This document shows positions 12,584 through 21,647 of a stretch of DNA of 43,529 nucleotides, in pieces. Position numbers and translations under genes: made by a program. Each line of letters opens with the position of its first letter. Position 1 is the stretch's first letter. The notes beneath the pieces are model-generated. The model did no database searches. It saw only the letters and a program-made list of their open reading frames with translations, and was not told where the DNA came from. The stretch comes from Clostridiales bacterium (lineage in GTDB: Bacteria > Bacillota > Clostridia > Oscillospirales > Oscillospiraceae): contig JAAVHX010000041.1 of NCBI GenBank assembly GCA_014799475.1, forward strand, positions 1 through 43,529, read 5' to 3'.

Positions 12584-13468
12584 ATGGATCAGATCGTTCG
12601 CGTCATCGCCAAGGACGCCCCTGTGAAAGCCATGGCCATCTCCGCCCGGGACACGGTGGAGCGCGCCCGGGCCATCCACGACTGCTGGCCGGTGGCCGCC
12701 GCCGCCCTGGGCCGTCTGCTCATGGCCGCGTCCATGATGGGCGCGGTGATCAAGACGGAGGATGGGGCCGTCACCCTGCGTGTCAAGGGCGGCGGGCCGC
12801 TGGGGAGCCTCACCGCCGTGTCCGACAGCCACGGCAACGTCCGGGGCTACGTGCAGAACCCCGCGGTGGACGTGCCCCGGAAGGCCAAGGGCAAGCTGGA
12901 CGTGGGGACCGCCGTGGGGGCGGACGGGGACTTGACCGTCATCCGGGACCTGGGGCTGAAGGAGCCCTATATCGGCTCGGTACAGCTGGTGGGGGGCGAG
13001 ATCGCCGAGGACGTGGCCGCCTACTTCGTGGAGAGCGAGCAGGTGCCCACCGCCTGCGCCCTGGGGGTGCTCATCGCTCCCGACCAGACCGTCCAGGCCG
13101 CGGGGGGCTACCTGATCCAGCTCCTGCCCGGGGCGGACGACGGGGTCATCTCCGCGGTGGAGCGGGGGGTGGCCAAGCTGGGCGCTGTCAGCGCCCGGCT
13201 GGACGCGGGCATGGACCCCCTGGATCTGCTGCGGGAGGTACTGGGGGAATTTGAGCTGGAGGTGCTGGAGACCTCCCCCATCGAGTACCGCTGCTACTGC
13301 ACCCGGGAGCGGGTGAGCCGGGCCCTCATCAGCCTGGGGAAAGACGAGCTCACCTCTCTTATGGAGGAGCAGGGGGGCGCGGAGCTCACCTGCCAGTTCT
13401 GCGACAAGGTGTACCGCTTCTCCAAAGGCGACCTGCAGGCCCTTCTGGACGAGGCAGTAAACAAGTGA
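12584..13468 (+). CDS. hslO: Hsp33 redox-regulated chaperone
   Basis: A 294-residue cytoplasmic holdase, switched on by oxidation and unfolding. The C-terminal zinc switch is present: C237-x-C239 (CYC) and C270-xx-C273 (CQFC), with the usual spacing. The N-terminal domain has the family phrases AKDAPVKAMAI, GRLLMAASMMGAVIK and LRVKGGGPLGSL. Zn release and disulfide formation at these cysteines expose the substrate-binding surface. The start codon lies 2 nt after the methyltransferase stop, with AAGGA as ribosome site. Confidence 0.95.
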   Translation: MDQIVRVIAKDAPVKAMAISARDTVERARAIHDCWPVAAAALGRLLMAASMMGAVIKTEDGAVTLRVKGGGPLGSLTAVSDSHGNVRGYVQNPAVDVPRKAKGKLDVGTAVGADGDLTVIRDLGLKEPYIGSVQLVGGEIAEDVAAYFVESEQVPTACALGVLIAPDQTVQAAGGYLIQLLPGADDGVISAVERGVAKLGAVSARLDAGMDPLDLLREVLGEFELEVLETSPIEYRCYCTRERVSRALISLGKDELTSLMEEQGGAELTCQFCDKVYRFSKGDLQALLDEAVNK

Positions 13469-13478
13469 AACAGCGACC

Positions 13479-13509
13479 AGAGAGCGCCGGCTTAGCCGGC
13501 GCTCTCTTC
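13479..13509. terminator. Bidirectional terminator between hslO and spoIIP
   Basis: AGAGAGCGCCGGC / GCCGGCGCTCTCT with loop TTA. It overlaps the last codons of spoIIP (EESAG then TAA), so both convergent genes end on it. Confidence 0.75.
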
Positions 13510-14667
13510 CTGTTCCATCAGTTCTACCACCGTCCGGGCGTACAGCCGCGCGGCGGTGATGGCCTCCTGGAGGGTGTTGCCGTGGGTGCCCACCTCCACC
13601 AGGATCGTCCCCGTGGATAGATGCTGGTTGAAGCGGGTGGGCCGCAGCACCAGGGGCCGGGCCAGGGTGGCCCACTTGTCGCACAGCGCCGACTGGATGG
13701 ACAGCGCCAGCGCCAGGTTCACCTTCCAGTTGGGGTGGGTCTGTCCGGTGGCGTCGCTGCCCATCACCATCATCACCTGGGCGCAGTTGTCCACCGTCCC
13801 CGCCACCGCCTTGTAGATGGTGCCGTCGGTGGCCACCAGCGCGTCTCGGTGGACGTCCAGCAGCAGCACCAGGGAGGGATACTTTTCCAAATTGGCCGCC
13901 ACCCCCTGCACCGAGCGGTTGTAGGCGTCGTTGTAGCTGGGATAGTCGTACAGGGTGGTGTCGTGGACCACGCCGATGCCTGCCGCCTCAAATACCGCCT
14001 TCATCTCCTCGCCCACCCGGATCATATTGTAGTTGGTGTCCAGGGTGCGGTGGTCGCCGCTGGGGTCATATATGTCGGTGCCGTCCATTTCGTAGGACTC
14101 GGTGGCGTGGGAGTGGTAAATGAGCACTTTCGGCCCTTCCCCCGCAGCGGACAGCTGGGGAGCGTTTTCCAGCAGGGCCGGTATGTCCACCGTATAGTCG
14201 GTCCGATTATAGACGGACACATTCCCCGATGTAATGTAATTGGTGGAGCTGCCCGCCACCATGGTCTTGGGAATGATGCCGTCCGGCGCGGTGGTGGAGG
14301 CGGGCGGGTCGGTGCCCTCGTCCTCGCCTGTGGGGTCCAGCTCGGCGATGTCCAGGCTCTCCTCAACTGGGGGATCGGTGGGCGCGGGCTCCGGAGAGGG
14401 CAGCGTGCCCCCCAGCAGGGAGGACTGGGCCAGCACCAGCCTGTCCCAGCGGGACAGCCCATTGCCCGCGTCGTCCACCAGCCCCAGCTCCGCCGACAGC
14501 AGGGTGATGGACACCCGGGCATCCCCCGCCAGCGCCCAGAGCTGCTCCAGGGCGGCGGAGGGGTCGCCCACCAGCCACAAAATCCAGGCCGCCAGGGCGG
14601 CCATCAGCGCCGCTGCCCCTGCCCGCAGGCTCCGGGCCAGCGGCCTACTTGTCCTTTTCTTTCGCAT
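13492..14667 (-). CDS. spoIIP: Stage II sporulation protein P (SpoIIP)
   Basis: A 391-residue membrane-anchored peptidoglycan amidase/endopeptidase that, with SpoIID and SpoIIM, thins septal wall and drives engulfment during sporulation. A single helix is near the N-terminus (about 14-35, AGAAALMAALAAWILWLVG). A proline- and acid-rich linker (about 100-150) follows, and then the catalytic domain with VLIYHSHATESY, LDVHRDA and VEVGTHGNTL, the conserved zinc-site regions. The ATG at 14667 is preferred over the GTG at 14676 because GGAGG is 8 nt upstream of the former and only 1-2 nt from the latter. Its presence is the main evidence that the host sporulates, or descends from sporulating ancestors. 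Confidence 0.93.
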   Translation of the reverse strand: MRKKRTSRPLARSLRAGAAALMAALAAWILWLVGDPSAALEQLWALAGDARVSITLLSAELGLVDDAGNGLSRWDRLVLAQSSLLGGTLPSPEPAPTDPPVEESLDIAELDPTGEDEGTDPPASTTAPDGIIPKTMVAGSSTNYITSGNVSVYNRTDYTVDIPALLENAPQLSAAGEGPKVLIYHSHATESYEMDGTDIYDPSGDHRTLDTNYNMIRVGEEMKAVFEAAGIGVVHDTTLYDYPSYNDAYNRSVQGVAANLEKYPSLVLLLDVHRDALVATDGTIYKAVAGTVDNCAQVMMVMGSDATGQTHPNWKVNLALALSIQSALCDKWATLARPLVLRPTRFNQHLSTGTILVEVGTHGNTLQEAITAARLYARTVVELMEQEESAG

Positions 14668-14715
14668 TGCGCTCACCTCCCTGCAATGTATGCCGCCCCA
14701 GAAAAAAATAGACCC

Positions 14716-14762
14716 TTGACATGGTAAGTATAATTAGTTATACTAAGTGGGAAAAGTTATAC
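14716..14762 (+). promoter_or_regulatory. Promoter and palindromic operator of the AbrB/ABC operon
   Basis: TTGACA (14716-14721), a 17-bp spacer and TATACT (14739-14744). AGTATAA-TTAG-TTATACT (14727-14744) is a 7-bp perfect inverted repeat covering the spacer and -10 box, and AGTTATAC recurs at 14755-14762. These are probably binding sites for the encoded AbrB-type protein. Confidence 0.75.
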
Positions 14763-14779
14763 GAATAGGAGGAATCGAA

Positions 14780-15013
14780 ATGAAGATGAAAATGCCTAAG
14801 GACAAGTTCCTCAGTACCGTACGGATGGGGGACAAGGGCCAGATCGTCATTCCCAAGGAAGTGCGGGAGATGTTCGAGATGGAGCCGGGGGACAACCTGA
14901 TGCTGCTGGCGGACAAGGAGCGCGGCATTGCCATCGTCGCCTTCGACGGGATGATGGACTTTATGAACGAGGCCACCCGTCAGGCCATGGGCCGGAGGGA
15001 GGGGGAAGAATGA
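14780..15013 (+). CDS. AbrB/SpoVT-type transcriptional regulator
   Basis: A 77-residue protein. The swapped-hairpin beta-barrel DNA-binding domain is visible as STVRMGDKGQIVIPKEVREM then FEMEPGDNLMLLADKERGIA (about 10-55), the canonical 'KGQIVIPKExRxxFxxxPGDxLxxL'. Such proteins act as dimers. The ATG at 14780 follows AGGAGG. Its end overlaps the ATPase gene start by 4 nt (ATGA), so it controls and travels with the exporter genes. The palindrome in its promoter suggests autorepression. Confidence 0.9.
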   Translation: MKMKMPKDKFLSTVRMGDKGQIVIPKEVREMFEMEPGDNLMLLADKERGIAIVAFDGMMDFMNEATRQAMGRREGEE

Positions 15014-15729
15014 ACGCGATCCAGATCATGGGTTTGACCAAAGAGTACGGGGGCCGCAGGGTGGTGGACCGGCTGGAACTGTCCATCCCGGCGGGGGAGC
15101 TGTTCGCCCTGCTGGGGGTGAACGGGGCGGGGAAGTCCACGACGATCAAGATGCTGTCCTGCCTCACCGTTCCCACCGAAGGGGACGCCCAGCTCATGGG
15201 ACACAGCGTCCGCACCCAAAGCCACCAGGCCAAGGAGATTTTAGCGGTCTCCCCCCAGGAGACGGCGGTGGCCCCGGGGCTCACCGTGGCGGAAAATTTG
15301 GAGCTGATGGCGGGCATCTACGGCCGCCCCAAGGAGCGGGCGGTCCAGGTGATGGAGCGGCTTGGCCTCACCCAGTGGGCGAAGCAGCGGGCCAAGACGC
15401 TGTCCGGCGGCTGGCAGCGGCGGCTGTCCATCGCCATGGCGCTGGTGTCCCAGCCGGAGGTGCTGTTCCTGGACGAGCCCACCCTGGGCCTGGACGTGCT
15501 GGCCCGGCGGGAGCTGTGGGGGGGGATCCGGGGGCTGAAGGGGTACACCACCATCATCTTGACCACCCACTACTTAGAGGAGGCGGAGTCCTTGGCGGAC
15601 CGCATCGGCGTGATGAACGCCGGCCGCCTCCGGGCGGTTGGAACCGCCCAGGAGTTGAAGGCCCTGGCGGGCTGTGAAAACTTTGAGGACGCCTTTGTGG
15701 CGCTGGCGGGGGAGGAGGCGGCATCATGA
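15010..15729 (+). CDS. ABC-2 type exporter, ATP-binding protein
   Basis: A 239-residue ATPase with Walker A GVNGAGKSTT (36-45), signature LSGGWQRRLSIA (Trp instead of the usual Gln/Met, as in many DrrA-like ATPases), Walker B VLFLDEPTLGLD and switch TTHYLEEAE. This is the CcmA/DrrA class used for multidrug or antibiotic export. Translationally coupled to the AbrB gene and the permease gene on both sides by 4-nt overlaps. Substrate unknown. Confidence 0.93.
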   Translation: MNAIQIMGLTKEYGGRRVVDRLELSIPAGELFALLGVNGAGKSTTIKMLSCLTVPTEGDAQLMGHSVRTQSHQAKEILAVSPQETAVAPGLTVAENLELMAGIYGRPKERAVQVMERLGLTQWAKQRAKTLSGGWQRRLSIAMALVSQPEVLFLDEPTLGLDVLARRELWGGIRGLKGYTTIILTTHYLEEAESLADRIGVMNAGRLRAVGTAQELKALAGCENFEDAFVALAGEEAAS

Positions 15730-16457
15730 GAGTGAAAGCGTTTGCCAAGCGAAACATGAAGGAGCTGCTCCGGGATCCGCTGACCCTGTTCTTCGGGCTG
15801 GGCTTCCCCCTGGCGCTCCTGCTGCTGATGACCGTGATTCAGCGCAACGTCCCCGTGTCCATTTTTGAACTGGACACCCTGGCCCCGGGTATCGCCCTGT
15901 TTGGGCTGACCTTTATGGCGCTCTTTTCCGGAATGCTCCTCGCCAAGGACCGCTCCTCCGCTTTCCTGGCCCGGCTGGCGGCGTCTCCGATGACGGCGGC
16001 GGATTTCCTGCTGGGCTACCTGCTGCCCCTGCTGCCCATGGCGGTGGGGCAGAGCGTCATCTGCATGGCGGCGGCGGTGGCCCTGGGCCTGCCCCTGAGC
16101 TGGAATCTGCTGGCTGTAGTGGCAGCCCTCATTCCGTCGGCCCTGCTGTTTATCGCCCTGGGCCTGCTGTGCGGCACCCTGTTCAACGACAAGCAGGTGG
16201 GCGGTATGTGCGGGGCCCTGCTGACCAACGTGACGGCGTTCCTGGCCGGTATCTGGTTTGACCTGTCCCTGATCGGCGGGGGATTCAAAACCTTCGCCTA
16301 CCTTCTCCCCTTTGCCCACGGGGCGGACGGGGCCAGGGCCGCGCTGGCGGGGAATTGGGCCGTCCTGCCTGGACATCTGCTGTGGGTGTCGGTGTGGGCG
16401 GCGGCGGTGCTGGCGCTGGCTGTCGTTTTGTTCCGGGGCCGCCTGGTGGAGCGGTGA
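15726..16457 (+). CDS. ABC-2 type exporter, permease
   Basis: A 243-residue membrane protein with about six helices (for example PLTLFFGLGFPLALLLLMTV, PGIALFGLTFMALFSGMLLA, LLAVVAALIPSALLFIALGL and LWVSVWAAAVLALAVVLF). The cytoplasmic loop DRSSAFLARLAASPMTAADF is the ABC-2 family hallmark. It forms the pore with the preceding ATPase. Last gene of the AbrB-ABC operon. No clear terminator is seen before the next promoter at 16498. Confidence 0.9.
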   Translation: MRVKAFAKRNMKELLRDPLTLFFGLGFPLALLLLMTVIQRNVPVSIFELDTLAPGIALFGLTFMALFSGMLLAKDRSSAFLARLAASPMTAADFLLGYLLPLLPMAVGQSVICMAAAVALGLPLSWNLLAVVAALIPSALLFIALGLLCGTLFNDKQVGGMCGALLTNVTAFLAGIWFDLSLIGGGFKTFAYLLPFAHGADGARAALAGNWAVLPGHLLWVSVWAAAVLALAVVLFRGRLVER

Positions 16458-16497
16458 GAGACGGTCCTCTTTCGACAAAAGCAGTGGACATTCAGGG

Positions 16498-16526
16498 TTG
16501 AAATTTGATGCCCGCTGTGATAAAGT
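16498..16526 (+). promoter_or_regulatory. Promoter of the bactofilin gene
   Basis: TTGAAA (16498-16503), a 17-bp spacer and TAAAGT (16521-16526), about 70 nt upstream of the ATG. Confidence 0.65.
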
Positions 16527-16598
16527 ATGGTCATCACGAAAGAAGCGCTGGGCGGTCCGTGCGTGGCCGGTTCAGTCCTTTTGAGGAAAGGTGAGATC

Positions 16599-17099
16599 AT
16601 GATGGGTTTCTTTGGAATGCAGAAGACTGAGCCCCGGGCAGAGGTCCCGGCGCTTCCGGAGGAGAAGCCGGTGAGCGCGCCCGCCCCGGTGCGGGCCGGC
16701 AGCACGGTCATTGCCCAGGGCATCACGGTCACTGGCACGGTTCAAGGTGAGGGTGTGGTTCAGGTCGAGGGCGTGGTCGAGGGCGAGTTCGATCTGACCG
16801 GCGCGGTGATCGTGGCGGAGTCCGGGCTGGTTCGCGGCCCCATCACGGCGGACGTGGTCCGGCTGGCGGGCCGTGTGGAGGGCAATGTCTACGCCCGGGA
16901 GCACATGAAGCTGGAGCCTACCGGCAGCCTGGACGGCGATGTGACCACCGCCTCCCTGGTGGTGGAGGACGGCGGCAGCCTGAACGGCCGGTGCACGACC
17001 TTGAAGCCGACCCCGGCCCTGGAGCCGGAGCTGCAAGAGATCAAGGGCCCCGCCGCCCTGAAATTCGGGCCGGAATTCGAGTTGGAAGAGGAAATGTAA
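16599..17099 (+). CDS. Bactofilin (polymer-forming cytoskeletal protein)
   Basis: A 166-residue protein. A variable Pro/Glu-rich N-terminus (to about 40) is followed by the bactofilin beta-helix with its regular repeats: STVIAQGITVTGTVQGEG, VEGVVEGEFDLTGAVIVAES, PITADVVRLAGRVEGNVYA and KLEPTGSLDGDVTTASLVVE. Bactofilins polymerise without nucleotides at the inner membrane and affect cell shape or spore and stalk formation. The ATG at 16599 follows GGAAAGGTGAG; a second ATG directly after it is an alternative. Single-gene unit with its own promoter and terminator. Confidence 0.9.
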   Translation: MMGFFGMQKTEPRAEVPALPEEKPVSAPAPVRAGSTVIAQGITVTGTVQGEGVVQVEGVVEGEFDLTGAVIVAESGLVRGPITADVVRLAGRVEGNVYAREHMKLEPTGSLDGDVTTASLVVEDGGSLNGRCTTLKPTPALEPELQEIKGPAALKFGPEFELEEEM

Positions 17100-17101
17100 A
17101 A

Positions 17102-17136
17102 AGTCCCCCGCCGGAATATCCGGCGGGGGGATTTTT
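17102..17136 (+). terminator. Terminator of the bactofilin gene
   Basis: TCCCCCCGCCGGA-type stem (CCCCCGCCGG / CCGGCGGGGG, loop AATAT) followed by ATTTTTG. Confidence 0.9.
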
Positions 17137-17206
17137 GCGTTGTCTGTTCCGTGGCATTGTCACGCTCGCTTTGGGCGCGCTGTTCGCCCCGGCTTCCCTA
17201 CGACTC

Positions 17207-17249
17207 GGGACACAAACAGAATCGCTGTGCGATTCTTAGTTTGTATCCC
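17207..17249. repeat. Long hairpin 3' of gdhA
   Basis: GGGACACAAACAGAATCGC and the near-complement GCGATTCTTAGTTTGTATCCC form a stem of about 19 bp around a TGT loop, with two small mismatches. It lies in the non-coding gap (17137-17292) between the convergent bactofilin and gdhA genes. It may end the gdhA transcript, but there is no U-tract, and it resembles a dispersed palindromic repeat. Confidence 0.5.
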
Positions 17250-17292
17250 TCGCTCCAGTCCATCCGGGGCGGCGCGCCTAAGCTCACGCTTC

Positions 17293-18675
<1,383 letters not shown>

Positions 18676-18696
18676 CTACTTTAACGCGATACAGTA

Positions 18697-18725
18697 ATTT
18701 TACACCACTGGGAACAGTTTTGCAA
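18697..18725 (-). promoter_or_regulatory. Promoter of gdhA
   Basis: TTGCAA (18725-18720), a 17-bp spacer and TAAAAT (18702-18697) on the minus strand. Confidence 0.75.
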
Positions 18726-18774
18726 GTCTGAGATCAAAAAATTGCAAAAACGAATTTCACAAAATATTATGGCG

Positions 18775-19000
18775 AAGCGGGGCCCTTTTTGTGCGGCGGG
18801 CGGCTCCGCGCTCGTTGTCACGCTGCGCACCCTCCGCGACGGCGGCTAAGCCACTACGACTGCGCGCGCCGTTTGCCGGCCCTGTGGGCCGCCAAGCCGT
18901 CCACTCCGCCGTGGGCCGCGCTCTGCGCGGCTTAGGCCTGGGGCGGCTTTGCCGCCTAACGGCTTCGTGTCTTAGCCGCCTGCTCCCGGGCGCTCCGCGC
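18775..19000. repeat. GC-rich stem-loop island between malic enzyme and gdhA
   Basis: About 225 bp without a credible gene. It holds a series of short hairpins: GGCGGC-TTT-GCCGCC (near 18943-18957), GCCGCGC-TCT-GCGCGGC (near 18917-18933) and GGCCC/GGGCC. The word GCTCCGCGCTC occurs twice, near 18811 and 18992. The composition is more GC-rich than its surroundings. It lies directly downstream of the malic enzyme gene and may end its transcript. The style resembles the island at 27485-27620. Confidence 0.45.
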
Positions 19001-20179
<1,179 letters not shown>

Positions 20180-20207
20180 CGCTTGACGCTCCTTTTCTTT
20201 ACAAAAG

Positions 20208-20885
20208 TTATTTCGGTAAATAGCCAGAGCCGCCGCAGGTCTTGCAGACCCGTCCCACATCTGCTTTCAGCAGGGGGAGCTTTTTTAAGTGCAGTCCTTT
20301 GCTCTGGCAGTCCGGGCATATGATGCAGTCACCTTCGGGTCTTGGCTGTACGGAATTTGGGTAAGTCTCCCGGTATCTGCTATACTGTTCCCATGCCTGC
20401 TCCGCGTTCTGTTTCATTTGTTCGACTGTCATGATAGAGGCTCTTTCCAAAACGCCGGTTTCTTTCAGCGTTTTTTCAAACTCCTTATAGCCTTTTGAAA
20501 GCCGGTTCAAGGGGATGTTCCTCTGCCTGTCATTCTCCTGGATGCAGAAAATATATGTGCCATTTTCCCGCACGACCTGCACCCGTCCCCCCGGTATCTC
20601 CTTCCACCGGAACCGATATTCTTCTTTGCGGGAGTAGTGGAAGATTACCGTTTCCGCATCATACTCCACCCAAACCAGCCCCAAATAGAATACGCGGTAG
20701 ATTGCAAAGGCCACAAGGCCGCCGAACATAACCGCCCCAGCCAGAAACATCAACCGCTCGTCACGGGATGCCTGGGGATGGAAAAAAGCCATGTAGAGGG
20801 AGAAGACAGTCAGCGGAACAAAGAAAACCGCAAAGACCAGGAATGCAATCATTTTTGAAAACCAGCCCACTGTACATTTTTTCAT
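20208..20885 (-). CDS. Two-helix membrane protein with a C-terminal zinc ribbon, unknown function
   Basis: A 225-residue protein. Two membrane helices lie at about 10-32 (KMIAFLVFAVFFVPLTVFSL) and 46-70 (LAGAVMFGGLVAFAIYRVFY). A beta-rich cytoplasmic part of PH-domain style follows (VWVEYDAETVIFHYSRKEEY, then IPGGRVQVVRENGTYIF). A helical linker leads to a C-terminal double-CxxC ribbon, CPDCQSKGLHLKK then VCKTCGGSGYLPK, where CxxCGGSG resembles the DnaJ zinc motif. The ATG at 20885 is preceded by GAGGTGATAGG. I do not recognise the family. The zinc end suggests protein or nucleic-acid binding. Confidence 0.75.
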   Translation of the reverse strand: MKKCTVGWFSKMIAFLVFAVFFVPLTVFSLYMAFFHPQASRDERLMFLAGAVMFGGLVAFAIYRVFYLGLVWVEYDAETVIFHYSRKEEYRFRWKEIPGGRVQVVRENGTYIFCIQENDRQRNIPLNRLSKGYKEFEKTLKETGVLERASIMTVEQMKQNAEQAWEQYSRYRETYPNSVQPRPEGDCIICPDCQSKGLHLKKLPLLKADVGRVCKTCGGSGYLPK

Positions 20886-21031
20886 ATCCTATCACCTCGT
20901 ATAATAAGATTTGCTGACGCATTATAGTGGGCCTGCATAGTCTGCTTCGCAAAATCAGCAGGCTAAGTATATCACACCCAGAGCAAAAAGGGAAGGGCGT
21001 GGAACCGCATCTTCCGCGCCGCCGGTTTCCC

Positions 21032-21059
21032 TTGCATTTCTCCGGCCTTATGATATAAT
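21032..21059 (+). promoter_or_regulatory. Promoter of the mrnC operon
   Basis: TTGCAT (21032-21037), a 16-bp spacer and TATAAT (21054-21059). Confidence 0.7.
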
Positions 21060-21093
21060 TCCAAGGAAACCCCAAAGATTGGAGAATCACTTC

Positions 21094-21507
21094 ATGGATT
21101 ACTTTCACCTGTCCGCCGGACAGGATACCATCGAGCGCATCAGCGCCCTGGGCCTTGCCCACCTGGGCGACGGTGTGTACGAGCTGATGGTGCGCTCCTG
21201 GCTGTGCCTCCACGGCAAGGCCACCAACGCCGGCCTGCACAAAGCCACGGTCAAATACGTGGCCGCCCCCGCCCAGGCCAAGCTGGTGCACGCCATCCTG
21301 CCCCTGCTCACCGAGGAGGAGCAGGGGGTGTACCGCCGGGGCCGCAACAGCCACACCGCCGCCGTACCAAAGGGGGCCAGCGTGGGGGAGTACCACGCCG
21401 CCACGGCGCTGGAGTCCCTGTTCGGCTGGCTGTATTTGCAGGGAAGGACGGAACGGCTTAACGAGCTGTTTGACGCAATGATGGAGGAGGCCGACCATGC
21501 CATTTGA
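21094..21507 (+). CDS. mrnC: Mini-ribonuclease III
   Basis: A 137-residue RNase III catalytic domain without a dsRNA-binding domain; it trims 23S rRNA precursors. The motif AHLGDGVYELMVRSWL (about 22-38), with the metal-binding Asp, and the second acidic motif YHAATALESLFGWLYL (Glu in ALESLFG) are as in Bacillus MrnC. The ATG at 21094 follows TTGGAG. Probably in one operon with rqcH, although a hairpin-rich 140-bp gap separates them. Confidence 0.93.
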   Translation: MDYFHLSAGQDTIERISALGLAHLGDGVYELMVRSWLCLHGKATNAGLHKATVKYVAAPAQAKLVHAILPLLTEEEQGVYRRGRNSHTAAVPKGASVGEYHAATALESLFGWLYLQGRTERLNELFDAMMEEADHAI

Positions 21508-21513
21508 CTCGTC

Positions 21514-21615
21514 GGCGCAAAGTCCGCTCTACTCGGAACGGCCTTGTGGCCATTCCGAGTGCCGCTCCCTTGCGCCTCCTCTCCCCACGAAAGCTGAAGG
21601 GCGCTTTCGCGGGGG
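21514..21615. repeat. Composite hairpins between mrnC and rqcH
   Basis: Outer arms GGCGCAA (21514-21520) and TTGCGCC (21570-21576) enclose ACTCGGAA-c-GGCC-ttgt-GGCC-a-TTCCGAGT (21531-21560). A second hairpin, CCCC-a-CGAAAGC / GCTTTCG-c-GGGG (21583-21614), follows. No gene is seen here, and no U-tract, so read-through into rqcH is possible. Confidence 0.55.
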
Positions 21616-21647
21616 CCCCAATATTTGTCTGAGAGGAACCGTGAATT

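Noticed and set aside
18791-18999. Reading frames through the GC island downstream of malic enzyme
   Set aside because: Arg/Ala/Gly-rich translations in several frames, no ribosome site; hairpin structure explains the sequence better.
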